From: Hymenobacter actinosclerus
GTDB lineage: Bacteria; Bacteroidota; Bacteroidia; Cytophagales; Hymenobacteraceae
NCBI RefSeq assembly: GCF_900111515.1
Contig: NZ_FOHS01000006.1
Location: 124,001 to 188,000, forward strand
DNA length: 64,000 nt
Direction of reading: 5' to 3'
The position numbers and the translations under genes are program-made. The stretch's first letter is position 1. Each line of letters begins with the position of its first letter. Shown piece after piece: positions 8,581-16,906 of the stretch. The notes under the pieces are model-generated. The model made no database searches. It saw nothing but the letters and a program-made list of their open reading frames with translations, and was not told the DNA's origin.

Positions 8581-8719
8581 GAGGGAGATGATAGAGGACC
8601 TGTCATCCTGAGCGCAGCGAAGGACCTTATCAAGTGAGCCCGGGTCGCTAGTACGGTCGTTCAAGCGTGATAAGGTCCTTCGCTGCGCTCAGGATGACAG
8701 ATCCTCTATCATCTCCCTC
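8581..8719. repeat. 52-bp inverted repeat, family A (AGCGCAGCGAAGGACCTTATC)
   Basis: Arms 8581-8632 and 8668-8719 are reverse complements with one mismatch in 52, separated by 35 bp. The inner part (GTCATCC.GAGCGCAGCGAAG then GACCTTATC) recurs at 44030-44166, and the core GCGCAGCGAAG also appears in the family at 33298. It lies between two minus-strand genes. The related 'SFAALRMT' peptide from such repeats is seen in many genomes as a false gene product. Confidence 0.9.
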
Positions 8720-8720
8720 A

Positions 8721-8748
8721 CCCTATTACCCTATTACCCTATTACCCC
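8721..8748. repeat. Short tandem repeat CCTATTAC x3
   Basis: Three head-to-tail copies of the 8-mer CCTATTAC follow the family A palindrome and end a few bases before the stop codon of the permease gene at 8756. The opposite outer flank of the palindrome carries a degenerate inverted counterpart (GGTGATGGGGTTATGAGG). Confidence 0.7.
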
Positions 8749-8755
8749 ATCACCC

Positions 8756-10015
8756 CTACTTAGCCCTAATGGCAATAACGGGGTCGAGGTTGGCGGCCAG
8801 CACGGCCGGCACGATGCCCGCTACCACCCCAATCAGCACCGATACGGTGAGGCCCAGGGCAATGCGCCCGCCGCTCATGAACAGCGGCAGCGAATCCTGC
8901 GGGATGAGCGTAACCAGCCACACCAGCAGCAGGCCCGCCGCTCCGCCCAGCAGGCACAGAAACACGGCCTCGAACAGGAACTGGAAGAGAATGAAGTAGT
9001 TTTTGGCCCCCAGCGACTTCTGGATGCCGATGATGTTGGTGCGCTCCTTCACCGACACGAACATGATGTTGGCAATGCCGAAGCCGCCCACCAGCATGGC
9101 AAACGAGCCAATAACGCCCCCGGCCACGCCCAGAATCGAGAACAGGCCCGAAATGGCGCTGGCCAGCATTTCGGGCCGGTTGAGCACGAAGTTGTCGTCT
9201 TCGCGGGGCTTGAGGCCGCGGATGTTGCGCATCAGGCCCTTCACCTCGTATTCGAGGTCGAGCAGGCCGGGGTCGGTGTCGAGGCCCTTGATGCCGATGG
9301 TGGCCGACACGCCGCTGCCGGTGCCGGGGTTGATGGCGAATATCTTGGAGAAGGCCCCGAACGGAATGAACGTGTTGGTGTCGTTGCTCTTGATTTCGAG
9401 CAGGCTCTTGCCGGCTTTTTCCATCACCCCAATCACCGTGAAGCGCTGGCCGCGGGTTTTAAACTCCTGGCCCAGCGCCGAGCGGCCCGGAAACAGGTTG
9501 GCGGCAATATCATAGCCGATGATGGCCACGTTGCGGGCGCCCTCCACCTCCTGCTGCGTAAAGTAGCGGCCCTCGGCCACGGGCACGTCCGAGATGGTGC
9601 GGTACTCGTAGCTCACGCCCTGCATAAAGGCGTCGTCGATGCTGTTGGAGCCGGCTTTGAAGGTGTTGCCCGATTTGCTGGCGAAAATGGCGACGCCCGC
9701 GTTGTTGGGGCCCAGCTGCTTCTGCAGCAGCCGGTACTCGCGCACGCTGGGCACGGGCCGGTTGAAGTACTTCCACCAGGCAAAGTTGGGCTCGAACACC
9801 CAGGGCCACTTGTCCACGTAAATCACCTTGTCGCCCACGAAGCTCATGCTGCTGCGGATGTTTTTTTCGAGCGAGTCGACCACCGTAAACACGGCAATGA
9901 TGGCGAAAATGCCCACCGTAACGCCCAGCAACGACAGCACGGTGCGCAGCAGGTTGCCCTTCAGCGCCTCCCAGGCAAAGCGAAAACTCTCAAGCGTCAG
10001 GCGAATGGCTTTCAT
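8756..10015 (-). CDS. MacB/FtsX-type ABC transporter permease
   Basis: 419 residues. The N-terminus (MKAIRLTLESFRFAWEALKG, then LLGVTVGIFAIIAVFTVVDS) is the classic first helix of MacB-like permeases, followed by a large periplasmic domain (MacB_PCD), and a C-terminal FtsX block with three membrane segments (GVIGSFAMLVGGFGIANIMF, LFEAVFLCLLGGAAGLLLVW, and a final one ending near AIRAK). Such permeases couple to a LolD/MacB ATPase for lipoprotein, peptide or antibiotic export; no ATPase lies next to this one. It probably works as a dimer in the inner membrane. Confidence 0.88.
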   Translation of the reverse strand: MKAIRLTLESFRFAWEALKGNLLRTVLSLLGVTVGIFAIIAVFTVVDSLEKNIRSSMSFVGDKVIYVDKWPWVFEPNFAWWKYFNRPVPSVREYRLLQKQLGPNNAGVAIFASKSGNTFKAGSNSIDDAFMQGVSYEYRTISDVPVAEGRYFTQQEVEGARNVAIIGYDIAANLFPGRSALGQEFKTRGQRFTVIGVMEKAGKSLLEIKSNDTNTFIPFGAFSKIFAINPGTGSGVSATIGIKGLDTDPGLLDLEYEVKGLMRNIRGLKPREDDNFVLNRPEMLASAISGLFSILGVAGGVIGSFAMLVGGFGIANIMFVSVKERTNIIGIQKSLGAKNYFILFQFLFEAVFLCLLGGAAGLLLVWLVTLIPQDSLPLFMSGGRIALGLTVSVLIGVVAGIVPAVLAANLDPVIAIRAK

Positions 10016-10269
10016 AGAATCGGGGAGCTGGGCGGAGCAAAGGAATTAAACGGAAAGAGCCATGCTGAACAGGTGGCGGATGGAGCCAGGAGGCGGAACG
10101 AAGCCGAATCGGCGGCAATACCAACCAAGCGTCGGGCTTCCTGTTACAGGAGAGGTGCTTCGACTGTGGCTCCGCACGCCCCCGCTTCTTTTCCTGCCTG
10201 CCAAGTGGGCGCAAGGAGGGCAATTAATGTTTCCGGGCGAAAATTAACTATTAATCCGGCAATTATCCG
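10016..10269. other. Divergent intergenic region
   Basis: Lies between the leftward permease gene and rightward queA and must hold both promoters. Apart from the queA -7 element at 10270, nothing specific is recognised. Short frames here have no protein-like character. Confidence 0.4.
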
Positions 10270-10277
10270 TACTTTTG
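10270..10277 (+). promoter_or_regulatory. queA promoter -7 element
   Basis: TACTTTTG matches TAnnTTTG exactly and lies 49 bp ahead of the chosen queA ATG. No clear TTG is seen about 20 bp upstream; that part is AT-rich. Confidence 0.55.
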
Positions 10278-10325
10278 CGGCTCGATTTTTTTACTAGTTT
10301 CCCCAACTATTGCCCTGTCTGGCCC

Positions 10326-11375
10326 ATGAAGCTTTCTGAGTTCAAATTCGAATTGCCCGAGAATCTGGTGGCCCAGCACCCGGCCAAAAACCGCGACGAG
10401 TCGCGCCTGATGGTGCTGCACCGGGATAGTGGCAAAATCGAGCACCGCTCTTTCAAAGACATCCTGGAGTACTTCGACGAAGGCGACGTGTTTGTGGTGA
10501 ACGACACGAAGGTGTTTCCGGCCCGCATGTTCGGCAACAAGGAAAAAACCGGCGCCCAGATCGAGGTATTTCTGCTCCGCGAGCTGAACACCGAAATTCA
10601 CCTCTGGGATGTGCTCGTGGACCCGGCCCGCAAAATCCGGGTGGGCAACAAGCTCTACTTCGGCGAGTCGGATATGGTGGCCGAGGTAATCGACAACACC
10701 ACGTCGCGCGGCCGCACCATCAAGTTTCTCTACGATGGCCCGCCCGAGGACTTCTACAAGGCCCTTTACAGCCTGGGCGAAACCCCGATTCCGAAGGAGT
10801 TCATCACCCGCGACACCGAGGCGGCCGACAAGGAGCGCTACCAGACGATTTACGCCAACAACATCGGCGCCGTGGCTGCCCCTTCGGCCGGCCTGCACTT
10901 CACCCGCGAGGTAATGAAGCGCCTGGAAATCAAGGGTATCGAGGTGGCGCCGGTAACGCTGCACATCGGCCTGGGTACCTTCCGCACCGTGGATGTGGAG
11001 GACCTGACCAAGCACAAGATGGACTCGGAGAACTTCGTGGTGCCCGGCACGACTGCCGTGGTGGTAAACAAGGCCCTCGATGCCAAGAAGCGCGTTTGCG
11101 CCATCGGCACCACGGCCATGCGGGCCATGGAGTCGTCGGTTTCGGCCCACACCCGCCTCAAGGCCAACGAGGGCTGGACCGACCGGTTCATCTTCCCGCC
11201 CTACGATTTCAAAATTGCCAACGCCCTGCTCACCAACTTCCACACCCCGGAGAGCACGCTGATGATGATGGCCTCGGCCTTCGCCGGCCACGATCTGCTG
11301 ATTGAGGCCTACAAGCTGGCTATCAAGGAGAAGTACCGCTTCTTCAGCTACGGCGACGCCATGCTGATCATCTAA
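10326..11375 (+). CDS. queA: tRNA preQ1(34) S-adenosylmethionine ribosyltransferase-isomerase
   Basis: Transfers and isomerises the ribosyl part of SAM onto preQ1 in tRNA to form epoxyqueuosine. The start MKLSEFKFELPENLVAQHPA at 10326 is the usual QueA N-terminus; the in-frame codon at 10275 overlaps the -7 promoter element and is rejected. 349 residues, normal length. Landmarks: VFVVNDTKVFPARMFG, ALYSLGETPIPKEF, AAPSAGLHFT, and the C-terminal LLTNFHTPESTLMMM and FFSYGDAM. Cytoplasmic. Followed by a strong terminator, so it is a single-gene unit. Confidence 0.97.
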   Translation: MKLSEFKFELPENLVAQHPAKNRDESRLMVLHRDSGKIEHRSFKDILEYFDEGDVFVVNDTKVFPARMFGNKEKTGAQIEVFLLRELNTEIHLWDVLVDPARKIRVGNKLYFGESDMVAEVIDNTTSRGRTIKFLYDGPPEDFYKALYSLGETPIPKEFITRDTEAADKERYQTIYANNIGAVAAPSAGLHFTREVMKRLEIKGIEVAPVTLHIGLGTFRTVDVEDLTKHKMDSENFVVPGTTAVVVNKALDAKKRVCAIGTTAMRAMESSVSAHTRLKANEGWTDRFIFPPYDFKIANALLTNFHTPESTLMMMASAFAGHDLLIEAYKLAIKEKYRFFSYGDAMLII

Positions 11376-11418
11376 CTTTTCAGGTCTCAGGCTATCGTCC
11401 TGCCGTTTGAAACAGGCT

Positions 11419-11459
11419 ACGCCGGCTGCTACTTTCACGAGTAGCAGCCGGCGTTTTTT
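11419..11459 (+). terminator. Rho-independent terminator of queA
   Basis: A 15-bp perfect stem (ACGCCGGCTGCTACT and its complement) with a 6-nt loop, then TTTTTT. The T-run ends at the position of a possible GTG start for ispD, which argues against that start. Confidence 0.9.
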
Positions 11460-11495
11460 GTGCCGATTGCCTTATTTGCGCCCTACGCCGTTGCC

Positions 11496-12227
11496 ATGAA
11501 CCAGTCTGAAGCCGCCAGCCCCCCAAACCCCAAAGGTCCCGTTACTGCCCGCTACGCCATCATTGTGGCGGGCGGCAGCGGCACGCGCATGGGCGCCGAC
11601 CGGCCCAAGCAGTTTCTGGCGCTGGCCGGCGAGCCGGTGCTGCTGCACACGCTGCGCCGCTTCGCCGACCCCGCCCTGGGCATAAGCGAGCTGGTGGTGG
11701 TGCTGCCGGCCGGGCAGCTGGAAACCTGGCAGGCGCTGTGCGCGCAGTACGCGGTGCAGATTCCGCACGCGCTGGTGGTGGGCGGAGCCACCCGCTGGGC
11801 CTCGGTGCGCGCCGGCCTAACCCACCTGGCCGACCAGGAAGGCGGCGTGGTGGCCGTGCACGATGGCGTGCGCCCCCTCACGCCCCGCGCTGTGATTGAG
11901 GCCACCTACCAGGCCGCCCACAACCATGGCGCCGCCGTCGCGGCCGTGGTTCCCAAAGATTCGGTGCGCAACCTCAGCCAGCAGGGCAGCTACGCCCTCA
12001 ACCGCGCCCGCCTGCGCCTCGTGCAAACCCCGCAGTGCTTCAGTCTGGCCCTGCTGCGCCGCGCCTACCAGCTGCCCGAGCTCAGCACTTTCACCGACGA
12101 CGCCAGCGTGGTGGAAGACCTGCACCCCATTCAGCTGGTGGAAGGTGACTACCGCAACCTCAAAATCACGACGGCCGAAGACTTGTACGTGGCCGAGGCG
12201 TTGTTGCGGAGTGAAGTGAGCTTATAA
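11496..12227 (+). CDS. ispD: 2-C-methyl-D-erythritol 4-phosphate cytidylyltransferase
   Basis: Couples CTP to MEP in the non-mevalonate isoprenoid pathway. The ATG at 11496 (MNQSEAASPPNPKG) is preferred to a GTG at 11460, which lies in the queA terminator. 243 residues. The signature AIIVAGGSGTRMGADRPKQF binds CTP; further landmarks are VAVHDGVRPLTPRAVI, AAVVPKDSVR, LVQTPQCF, TDDASVVE and NLKITTAEDL. Supplies precursors for carotenoids and quinones, consistent with the lycopene cyclase gene nearby. A palindromic repeat separates it from the next gene. Confidence 0.96.
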   Translation: MNQSEAASPPNPKGPVTARYAIIVAGGSGTRMGADRPKQFLALAGEPVLLHTLRRFADPALGISELVVVLPAGQLETWQALCAQYAVQIPHALVVGGATRWASVRAGLTHLADQEGGVVAVHDGVRPLTPRAVIEATYQAAHNHGAAVAAVVPKDSVRNLSQQGSYALNRARLRLVQTPQCFSLALLRRAYQLPELSTFTDDASVVEDLHPIQLVEGDYRNLKITTAEDLYVAEALLRSEVSL

Positions 12228-12231
12228 GAAG

Positions 12232-12330
12232 AACGTCATTCAGCGCGAAGCGAAGAATCTCGCGGGCTGATGTTGTGCCAGTAGCCTACTGTCAGCCCGC
12301 GAGATTCTTCGCTTCGCTCTGAATGACGTT
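12232..12330. repeat. 39-bp inverted repeat, family B (AACGTCATTCAG...GAATCTCGCG)
   Basis: Arms 12232-12270 and 12292-12330 are complementary with one mismatch, around a 21-bp spacer. The arm GTCATTCAG.GCG.AGCGAAGAATCTCGCG is shared with the copy at 33298-33396. It begins 4 bp after the ispD stop, between two codirectional genes. Confidence 0.9.
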
Positions 12331-12359
12331 TCTTTGCTTACCAACTTACTACTGCACTA

Positions 12360-13151
12360 ATGTCTTTACTCTACGACGTGCGCCCCGATGGCGTGGCCAC
12401 CATCACGCTCAACCGCCCCGACGTTTTTAATGCCTTTGATGATGCCCAGAGCTACGAGCTGCAGGACGCGCTGAAGCAGGTGGCGCGCGACGCCAGCGTG
12501 CGGGCCGTGGTGCTCACGGGTGCCGGCCGGGCCTTCTGCTCGGGCCAGGACCTAAAGGCCAGCCGCGAGGCCGAGGCCGCCGAGGGCCAGCCGCGCTCCT
12601 TCTACGACTCGCTGCACAAGCGCTATAACCCCATCATCCGGGCTATGCGGGCGCTGCCTAAACCCATTGTGTGCCGCCTGAATGGGGTGGCCGCCGGCGC
12701 CGGCTGCTCGCTGGCCCTGGCCTGCGACGCCATTGTGGCCTCGTCGGAGGCCTCGCTGATTGAGGTGTTCATCAACATCGGGCTGGTGCCCGACTCCGGC
12801 TCGTCGTGGTTTCTGCCCCGGCTGGTGGGTACGCTCAAGGCTTTCGAACTGTGCACGCTGGGCTCGAAGGTAACGGCCGAGGAGGCCCTCCGCCTGGGCC
12901 TGGTGAACCAGATGGTAGCGCCCGAGCAGCTCGATGAGGCCACCTACGCCCTGGCCGCCCGCTACGCCGCCGCGCCTACCCAAAGCATCGGCCTCATCAA
13001 GCAGATGCTCAACAAGGCCGCCACCGCCACGCTCGACGAAATGCTCGACTACGAGGCCCACTGCCAGCAGATTGCCGGCGAGTCGGGCGACTACCGCGAG
13101 GGAGTGCAGGCCTTCCTGGAAAAGCGCAAGCCCGAATTTAAGGGGAAGTAA
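12360..13151 (+). CDS. paaG: Enoyl-CoA hydratase/isomerase, PaaG type
   Basis: 263 residues of the crotonase superfamily. Landmarks: ATITLNRPDVFNAFDDA near the N-terminus, the oxyanion-hole segment AGRAFCSGQDLKA, GVAAGAGCSLALACD, and FINIGLVPDSGSSWFLPRLV, where the Asp after VP is typical of PaaG (ring-1,2-epoxyphenylacetyl-CoA isomerase). PaaG isomerises the epoxide to an oxepin in phenylacetate breakdown. No other paa gene is nearby, so a more general fatty-acyl role remains possible. Confidence 0.87.
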   Translation: MSLLYDVRPDGVATITLNRPDVFNAFDDAQSYELQDALKQVARDASVRAVVLTGAGRAFCSGQDLKASREAEAAEGQPRSFYDSLHKRYNPIIRAMRALPKPIVCRLNGVAAGAGCSLALACDAIVASSEASLIEVFINIGLVPDSGSSWFLPRLVGTLKAFELCTLGSKVTAEEALRLGLVNQMVAPEQLDEATYALAARYAAAPTQSIGLIKQMLNKAATATLDEMLDYEAHCQQIAGESGDYREGVQAFLEKRKPEFKGK

Positions 13152-13183
13152 ACAGGCCTTCCTCCGGTGGCCCGTTCTTGAAA

Positions 13184-13217
13184 AAAGCCCCGTAATACGC
13201 TGGTATTACGGGGCTTT
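13184..13217. terminator. Bidirectional terminator between paaG and a lipoprotein gene
   Basis: Perfect 15-bp stem AAAGCCCCGTAATAC / GTATTACGGGGCTTT with a 4-nt loop, with A-rich and T-rich flanks on both sides. It separates the convergent genes ending at 13151 and 13239. Confidence 0.9.
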
Positions 13218-13238
13218 CTTTACTGAATCGACGAATTG

Positions 13239-13646
13239 TCAGGGCTGAATATAATCCATATCGATGGTGCCGCCACTGTAGCGGCCGCCAACCCAGAGTG
13301 CTTTACCATCTCTGTCGCGTATAAACTCCAAACTGAAGGGGTAGACGCCGTTACAGCCCTCTGTGCCAATTATTACTTGCTCGGGCGTCCAGTTCATCTG
13401 ACGAGCGTACAGGAAGGCTTCTCTTTTAATACGAGCCGAGATGGTGCTGGTCGGCGCTACGCATGGTGAAGTAGAGCCGCCGCCACTGCCGCCGCCAGAG
13501 CAGTCGCCGCCGGGACACTCAGGTGCGACACTGTTAGCCGATTGCTTAGCGGTGATTGGCGCCGCTGCTTCAGGTGTAATCGAGCAACTGGCTAGCGCCA
13601 GCATGCCTAAGCCTGATAAAATGTGGGTGAAGCTGTTTTTCTTCAT
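13239..13646 (-). CDS. Hypothetical lipoprotein
   Basis: 135 residues: lipoprotein signal (MKKNSFTHILSGLGMLALAS, then C), a low-complexity Gly/Ser linker with two cysteines (ECPGGDCSGGGSGGGS), and a small domain (PTSTISARIKREAFLYARQM ... FSLEFIRDRDGKALWVGGRY). I recognise no family. The upstream region on the minus strand is AT-rich and contains TACATTGG (13680-13687), one base from the promoter consensus. Lower GC than its neighbours around the start suggests recent acquisition or simply a promoter region. Confidence 0.7.
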   Translation of the reverse strand: MKKNSFTHILSGLGMLALASCSITPEAAAPITAKQSANSVAPECPGGDCSGGGSGGGSTSPCVAPTSTISARIKREAFLYARQMNWTPEQVIIGTEGCNGVYPFSLEFIRDRDGKALWVGGRYSGGTIDMDYIQP

Positions 13647-13783
13647 AGCAGAATGGATGTGAAAGTGTGAGAGGATAAGCCAATGTATTATTGTTTTTTC
13701 ATTTAAATGCTGATTTAAATATATTATTTATAAAAAATCCTCCCAATCAGTCGTTTTTATTAAATTCTGCTTAAAAAAGTGGA

Positions 13784-13815
13784 CTTCACTAACCCACGCA
13801 AGGGTGGTAGTGAAG
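13784..13815 (-). terminator. Terminator of the 13844-14710 lipoprotein gene
   Basis: Inverted repeat CTTCACTA / TAGTGAAG with partial pairing of the inner bases, followed on the minus strand by CCACTTTTTT. It sits 28 bp past the stop codon. Confidence 0.7.
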
Positions 13816-13843
13816 CCCATTCTTTCGGTGGAAACCGGGAAGC

Positions 13844-14710
13844 TCACATGCCGCCCCCGACGCGGATGGTGCGGGTAGCGCCGTTGACGGTGATGGAGGC
13901 CAGATTGTCGCAGGCCTGGGTGCCGCTGGGGTCGTAGTTGAGCAGGGCCTGCTTGTCCTTGTCGGTTACAATGGCCACTGTGCCGGCCACAAACGTGCGG
14001 GCGCAGCCGGGCTGGAATTTCTTGAGCAGCGGCTGGGCGATGGTAGCGGTGTAGCCCACGCCTTTGCGGTTGGTGCCGCTGGTCTGGCCGGTTACGGTAT
14101 ATTCATCGTCGGTGAGCGTGCGGGTGCCCTGGCCGGCGGTGCGGGTGTAAGTGCGGCTGGCGGTCCAGGAGTGCGTGCCGGTGGGCGTGCTGATGCTGGC
14201 GTTCTGCACCACCAGGCTCCAGGAGCCGCCGCCGAGGCCGGTGATGGTGCGGGTACCGGTGTGCTGGTTGTCGTTGCGGTAATAATCGACGAGCGTAATG
14301 GTTTTGGTGGCGCCGGCTTCGCGCAGCGGGCCATTGAAAACCGTCACGATTTTGCCGCGCCGGGCCACGCCGTTGGGCCCTACGCAGTTGGTGGGGCCGA
14401 AATCGAGGGTGAGCGTGCGCGTAGCGGCATCGTAGGTGCGCGTCAGGCAGCGGCCGGCCAGGCGGGCGAGGTCGTCGGCTTCGGCGGCGGGGCTGTTGGG
14501 GGTGGCGGCCTCAGTGGGGGCGGCGGCATCGGTCAGGTCGGCCAGAGCGGCGGTTTCGTCCTCGGCCAGGCTCTGGTCCTGGGCCGATAGCTCGGTGGCG
14601 GTGGGAGCGGGGCTCGTCTGCGAGTCGCTGGCCTTGTCGCAGGCGGGCAACAGCAGGGTGGAGCCGGCCAGGGCGGCCATGCTCAAAAGGCGGAAGGTGG
14701 GGCGCTTCAT
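13844..14710 (-). CDS. Hypothetical lipoprotein
   Basis: Start at 14710 (MKRPTFRLLSMAALAGSTLL, lipobox PAC); the longer frame adds a second hydrophobic stretch without merit. 288 residues. After an acidic Ala/Thr/Glu-rich linker, the mature domain carries repeated beta strands (TYDAATRTLTLDFGPTNCVG, RGKIVTVFNGPLR, TGTRTITGLGGGSWSLVVQN, GTRTLTDDEYTVTGQTSGTN). This style is common in secreted Bacteroidota lipoproteins of unknown function. Terminator downstream, so a single-gene unit. Confidence 0.75.
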   Translation of the reverse strand: MKRPTFRLLSMAALAGSTLLLPACDKASDSQTSPAPTATELSAQDQSLAEDETAALADLTDAAAPTEAATPNSPAAEADDLARLAGRCLTRTYDAATRTLTLDFGPTNCVGPNGVARRGKIVTVFNGPLREAGATKTITLVDYYRNDNQHTGTRTITGLGGGSWSLVVQNASISTPTGTHSWTASRTYTRTAGQGTRTLTDDEYTVTGQTSGTNRKGVGYTATIAQPLLKKFQPGCARTFVAGTVAIVTDKDKQALLNYDPSGTQACDNLASITVNGATRTIRVGGGM

Positions 14711-14892
14711 GAGGAAGAGAAAAATGAAAGAGTGAAAGAGGAACTGGCAAACCGGTTTTCGGCGGTTAGAGGCAGCCCCGGTCAAAAAGTTTAAGGCTTC
14801 GGGGAACTTATTTTGCCCGCCCGCCCGCCAACCCGATTCCGTGGGCCGCGTATAGGCGCAGATACTTCTTTGTTTCTCAACCTCCTGATCTG

Positions 14893-15471
14893 ATGCTATT
14901 TTCCCGTGCTGCTTGTCTTATGTTACTGCTGCCGGCCCTGGCGGCCTGCTCGGGTTCCGCCAGCAACAACGACCCCGTATTCGATGCAAAATTTCAAAAC
15001 GAGAAACGCATAAACGAGCAGAACATTACCAAGCGCCAGATTACGGATGCTTCCATGGTCGTGGAAATGGCCAGCTACCAGATGGAGATGCTCGAAATGA
15101 GCCAGATTGCCCAGCGCAAGGCCACCTCGGCCGATGCCAAGTACGTGGCCCAGAACGTCATCAACCAGGTCGGTCCGCTGCTTAATGAGGTGCAGGCGCT
15201 GGCCCGGCAGAAAAACCTGGTGCTGCCTACCGGCCTGGGCGAGAGCCAGGCCCGGCAGGTGGGCGAAATGACCGCCCTCAACGGTGCCGCCTTCGACCAG
15301 AAGTTTGAAGAGTCGCTGACCCGCACCCTTAAGAAGGCCCTCGACACCAACGAAAGCCTGCAAACCGACTCGTACGACACCGATCTGCCCCCCCTGGCGG
15401 CCCGGCAAAAGGCGGTGCTGGAAGACCTGAAGCGGGCCGCCGACGACCTTCACAGCAAGCTCAAACCTTAA
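14893..15471 (+). CDS. DUF4142 family lipoprotein
   Basis: 192 residues with a lipobox signal (MLFSRAACLMLLLPALAAC). The domain is all-helical, with SYQMEMLEMSQIAQRKATSA and AKYVAQNVINQV matching the ferritin-like helical DUF4142 pattern (domain often written as E.....LA..KA.......A..M..DH). It lacks the histidine that usually follows (DH to NQV), so the family's usual residue is missing here. Member of a three-gene rightward run with another lipoprotein and a second DUF4142 protein. Function unknown. Confidence 0.75.
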   Translation: MLFSRAACLMLLLPALAACSGSASNNDPVFDAKFQNEKRINEQNITKRQITDASMVVEMASYQMEMLEMSQIAQRKATSADAKYVAQNVINQVGPLLNEVQALARQKNLVLPTGLGESQARQVGEMTALNGAAFDQKFEESLTRTLKKALDTNESLQTDSYDTDLPPLAARQKAVLEDLKRAADDLHSKLKP

Positions 15472-15515
15472 TTCTACCTCCCCCGTTTATTGTTTTCATC
15501 GCTTTTTCCAACCTT

Positions 15516-15749
15516 ATGAAACTGAGCTTCTTCTCCTGCCTGGCCCTGGCGGCCACCCTCGCCCTGGGCAGCTGCAACACCGAAACCCGCACCGATGGTA
15601 CCGCCGGTGAAGCCGTGAGCGACATCGATAACGCCGCTGACCAGGGCGGGGTGAAGGCCGATGCCGTGGTGATTGACAACAACGCCGGCCCTACCGTAAC
15701 CGCCAACGCCGACTCGGCGCTGGCCGCCGATACCACCATGAGCCGCTAA
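15516..15749 (+). CDS. Small hypothetical lipoprotein
   Basis: 77 residues: signal MKLSFFSCLALAATLALGSC with an LGSC lipobox, followed by a short acidic Ala/Asp-rich tail with no predicted fold. Its position between two DUF4142 genes, with 44 bp and 64 bp spacers, suggests the three are expressed together. The first residues (MKLSF) are identical to those of the next gene, hinting that one signal region was duplicated. Confidence 0.7.
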   Translation: MKLSFFSCLALAATLALGSCNTETRTDGTAGEAVSDIDNAADQGGVKADAVVIDNNAGPTVTANADSALAADTTMSR

Positions 15750-15813
15750 ACCGGCCGCTTGTCCGCACTTGCTCTTTCACCACTATTTATTTCCAACCCA
15801 ACCAAATCCATTT

Positions 15814-16413
15814 ATGAAACTCTCTTTTTCAGCCGTGCTAAGCGCCGGCGCCCTGTTGGCCGTTACGGCCTGCAACCCCACCACCGACACCACCACCACG
15901 ACTACTGCCACCGACACCACCGCCATGAATGATGGCATGGTGGCCGACACCATGATGGATGCCGGCAACCCGGCCGCCATGATGACGGACGAGGACTTCA
16001 TGAAGATGGTCGCCACCGGCGGCCACAACGAAATGGGCCTCAGCAAGCTGGCCATGGATAAAGGCGTGAGTGGCGCCGCCAAGGAGTACGCCAGCATGAT
16101 GGTAGCCGACCACACCAAAGCCGGCAGCGAGCTGGAGCCGATTGCCAAAAGCAAAAACGTGATGCTGCCCACCGACATGGACGCTGAACACATGGCCCTG
16201 AAGGCCGAAATGGAAAAGCTCAGCGGCGAGCCACTGGCCCAGAAATACGCCCAGCAGATGGTAACCGACCACCAGAAAACGGTGGACGCATTCCAGAGCG
16301 AAATCCAGAACGGCAAAGATGCCGAAGTGAAGGCTTTTGCTACCAAAGTGCTGCCTACCATTCAGGCACACTTGGAGAAAGCCAAGCAACTGCCCGGTGC
16401 CATGGGCATGTAG
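15814..16413 (+). CDS. DUF4142 family lipoprotein
   Basis: Start at 15814 (MKLSFSAVLSAGALLAVTAC), 45 bp inside the open frame, gives a clean lipobox. 199 residues: Thr/Asp/Met-rich linker, then the helical DUF4142 core with NEMGLSKLAMDKGVSGAAKE, YASMMVADHTKAGSELEPIA and YAQQMVTDHQKTVDAFQSEI. Both DH motifs are present. Members are often described as stress-linked periplasmic proteins in Bacteroidota, but the function is not defined. Followed by a strong terminator. Confidence 0.85.
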   Translation: MKLSFSAVLSAGALLAVTACNPTTDTTTTTTATDTTAMNDGMVADTMMDAGNPAAMMTDEDFMKMVATGGHNEMGLSKLAMDKGVSGAAKEYASMMVADHTKAGSELEPIAKSKNVMLPTDMDAEHMALKAEMEKLSGEPLAQKYAQQMVTDHQKTVDAFQSEIQNGKDAEVKAFATKVLPTIQAHLEKAKQLPGAMGM

Positions 16414-16437
16414 GCTTAGCCGGTTAAGATGAACTAG

Positions 16438-16474
16438 AAAGCCGCTACGCCTTCCGGCGTGGCGGCTTTTTTTG
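16438..16474 (+). terminator. Rho-independent terminator after DUF4142 gene
   Basis: A 14-bp stem with one G-U pair, TTCC loop, and seven T residues; 25 bp past the stop codon at 16413. Confidence 0.88.
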
Positions 16475-16906
16475 TTTCTGGTGCGTCAAGTCTGCCCGGC
16501 CACACCCGCCGCGAAGAGGCATTCAGGCATTTTGGAGTAACTGGCGCTAAGCTGGATAACGCTGGTTGACAGAAGGTTATCGGAAAAACGCTGAAGTTCT
16601 ATTTCAGCGCGTTGGGCGGCTACTCTCCGCTAAGTATACCATAATGGATGGCAAAAAGTCCTTTGCACGAGCACGACGCCCTCCAGTATCCCGACCTTGA
16701 CCTGTGGCGTGCCCTGGTCCCGGTCAGCGCTTTCGTCCGGAGCCTGCTGCTGATTGCCGCCTTCAGCTGGCCCTGCCTAAGCCGGTACAGCCTGCTGTAT
16801 CTGGGCACTGATGGGGCCCTGCAACCGCCCTTATCAGCGGCGGTTGCGCGCGTACCATGCCTGAACCGTTTCGGGCAGGCGGTTAAACGCGGCGGGCTCC
16901 GTCTGT
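16475..16906. other. Intergenic region without supported gene
   Basis: 432 bp in which I find no recognisable gene. An 89-codon open frame on the plus strand (16648-16917) has one hydrophobic stretch (SLLLIAAFSWPCL) but no clear family or promoter. A small hairpin (CGCTGAA/TTCAGCG) lies around 16590-16610. Confidence 0.4.

Noticed and set aside
8376..8999. Open frames on both strands encoding MIRSFAALRMT peptides
   Set aside because: They are read from the two arms of the family A palindrome; identical peptide from both strands is the signature of an inverted repeat, not a gene pair.
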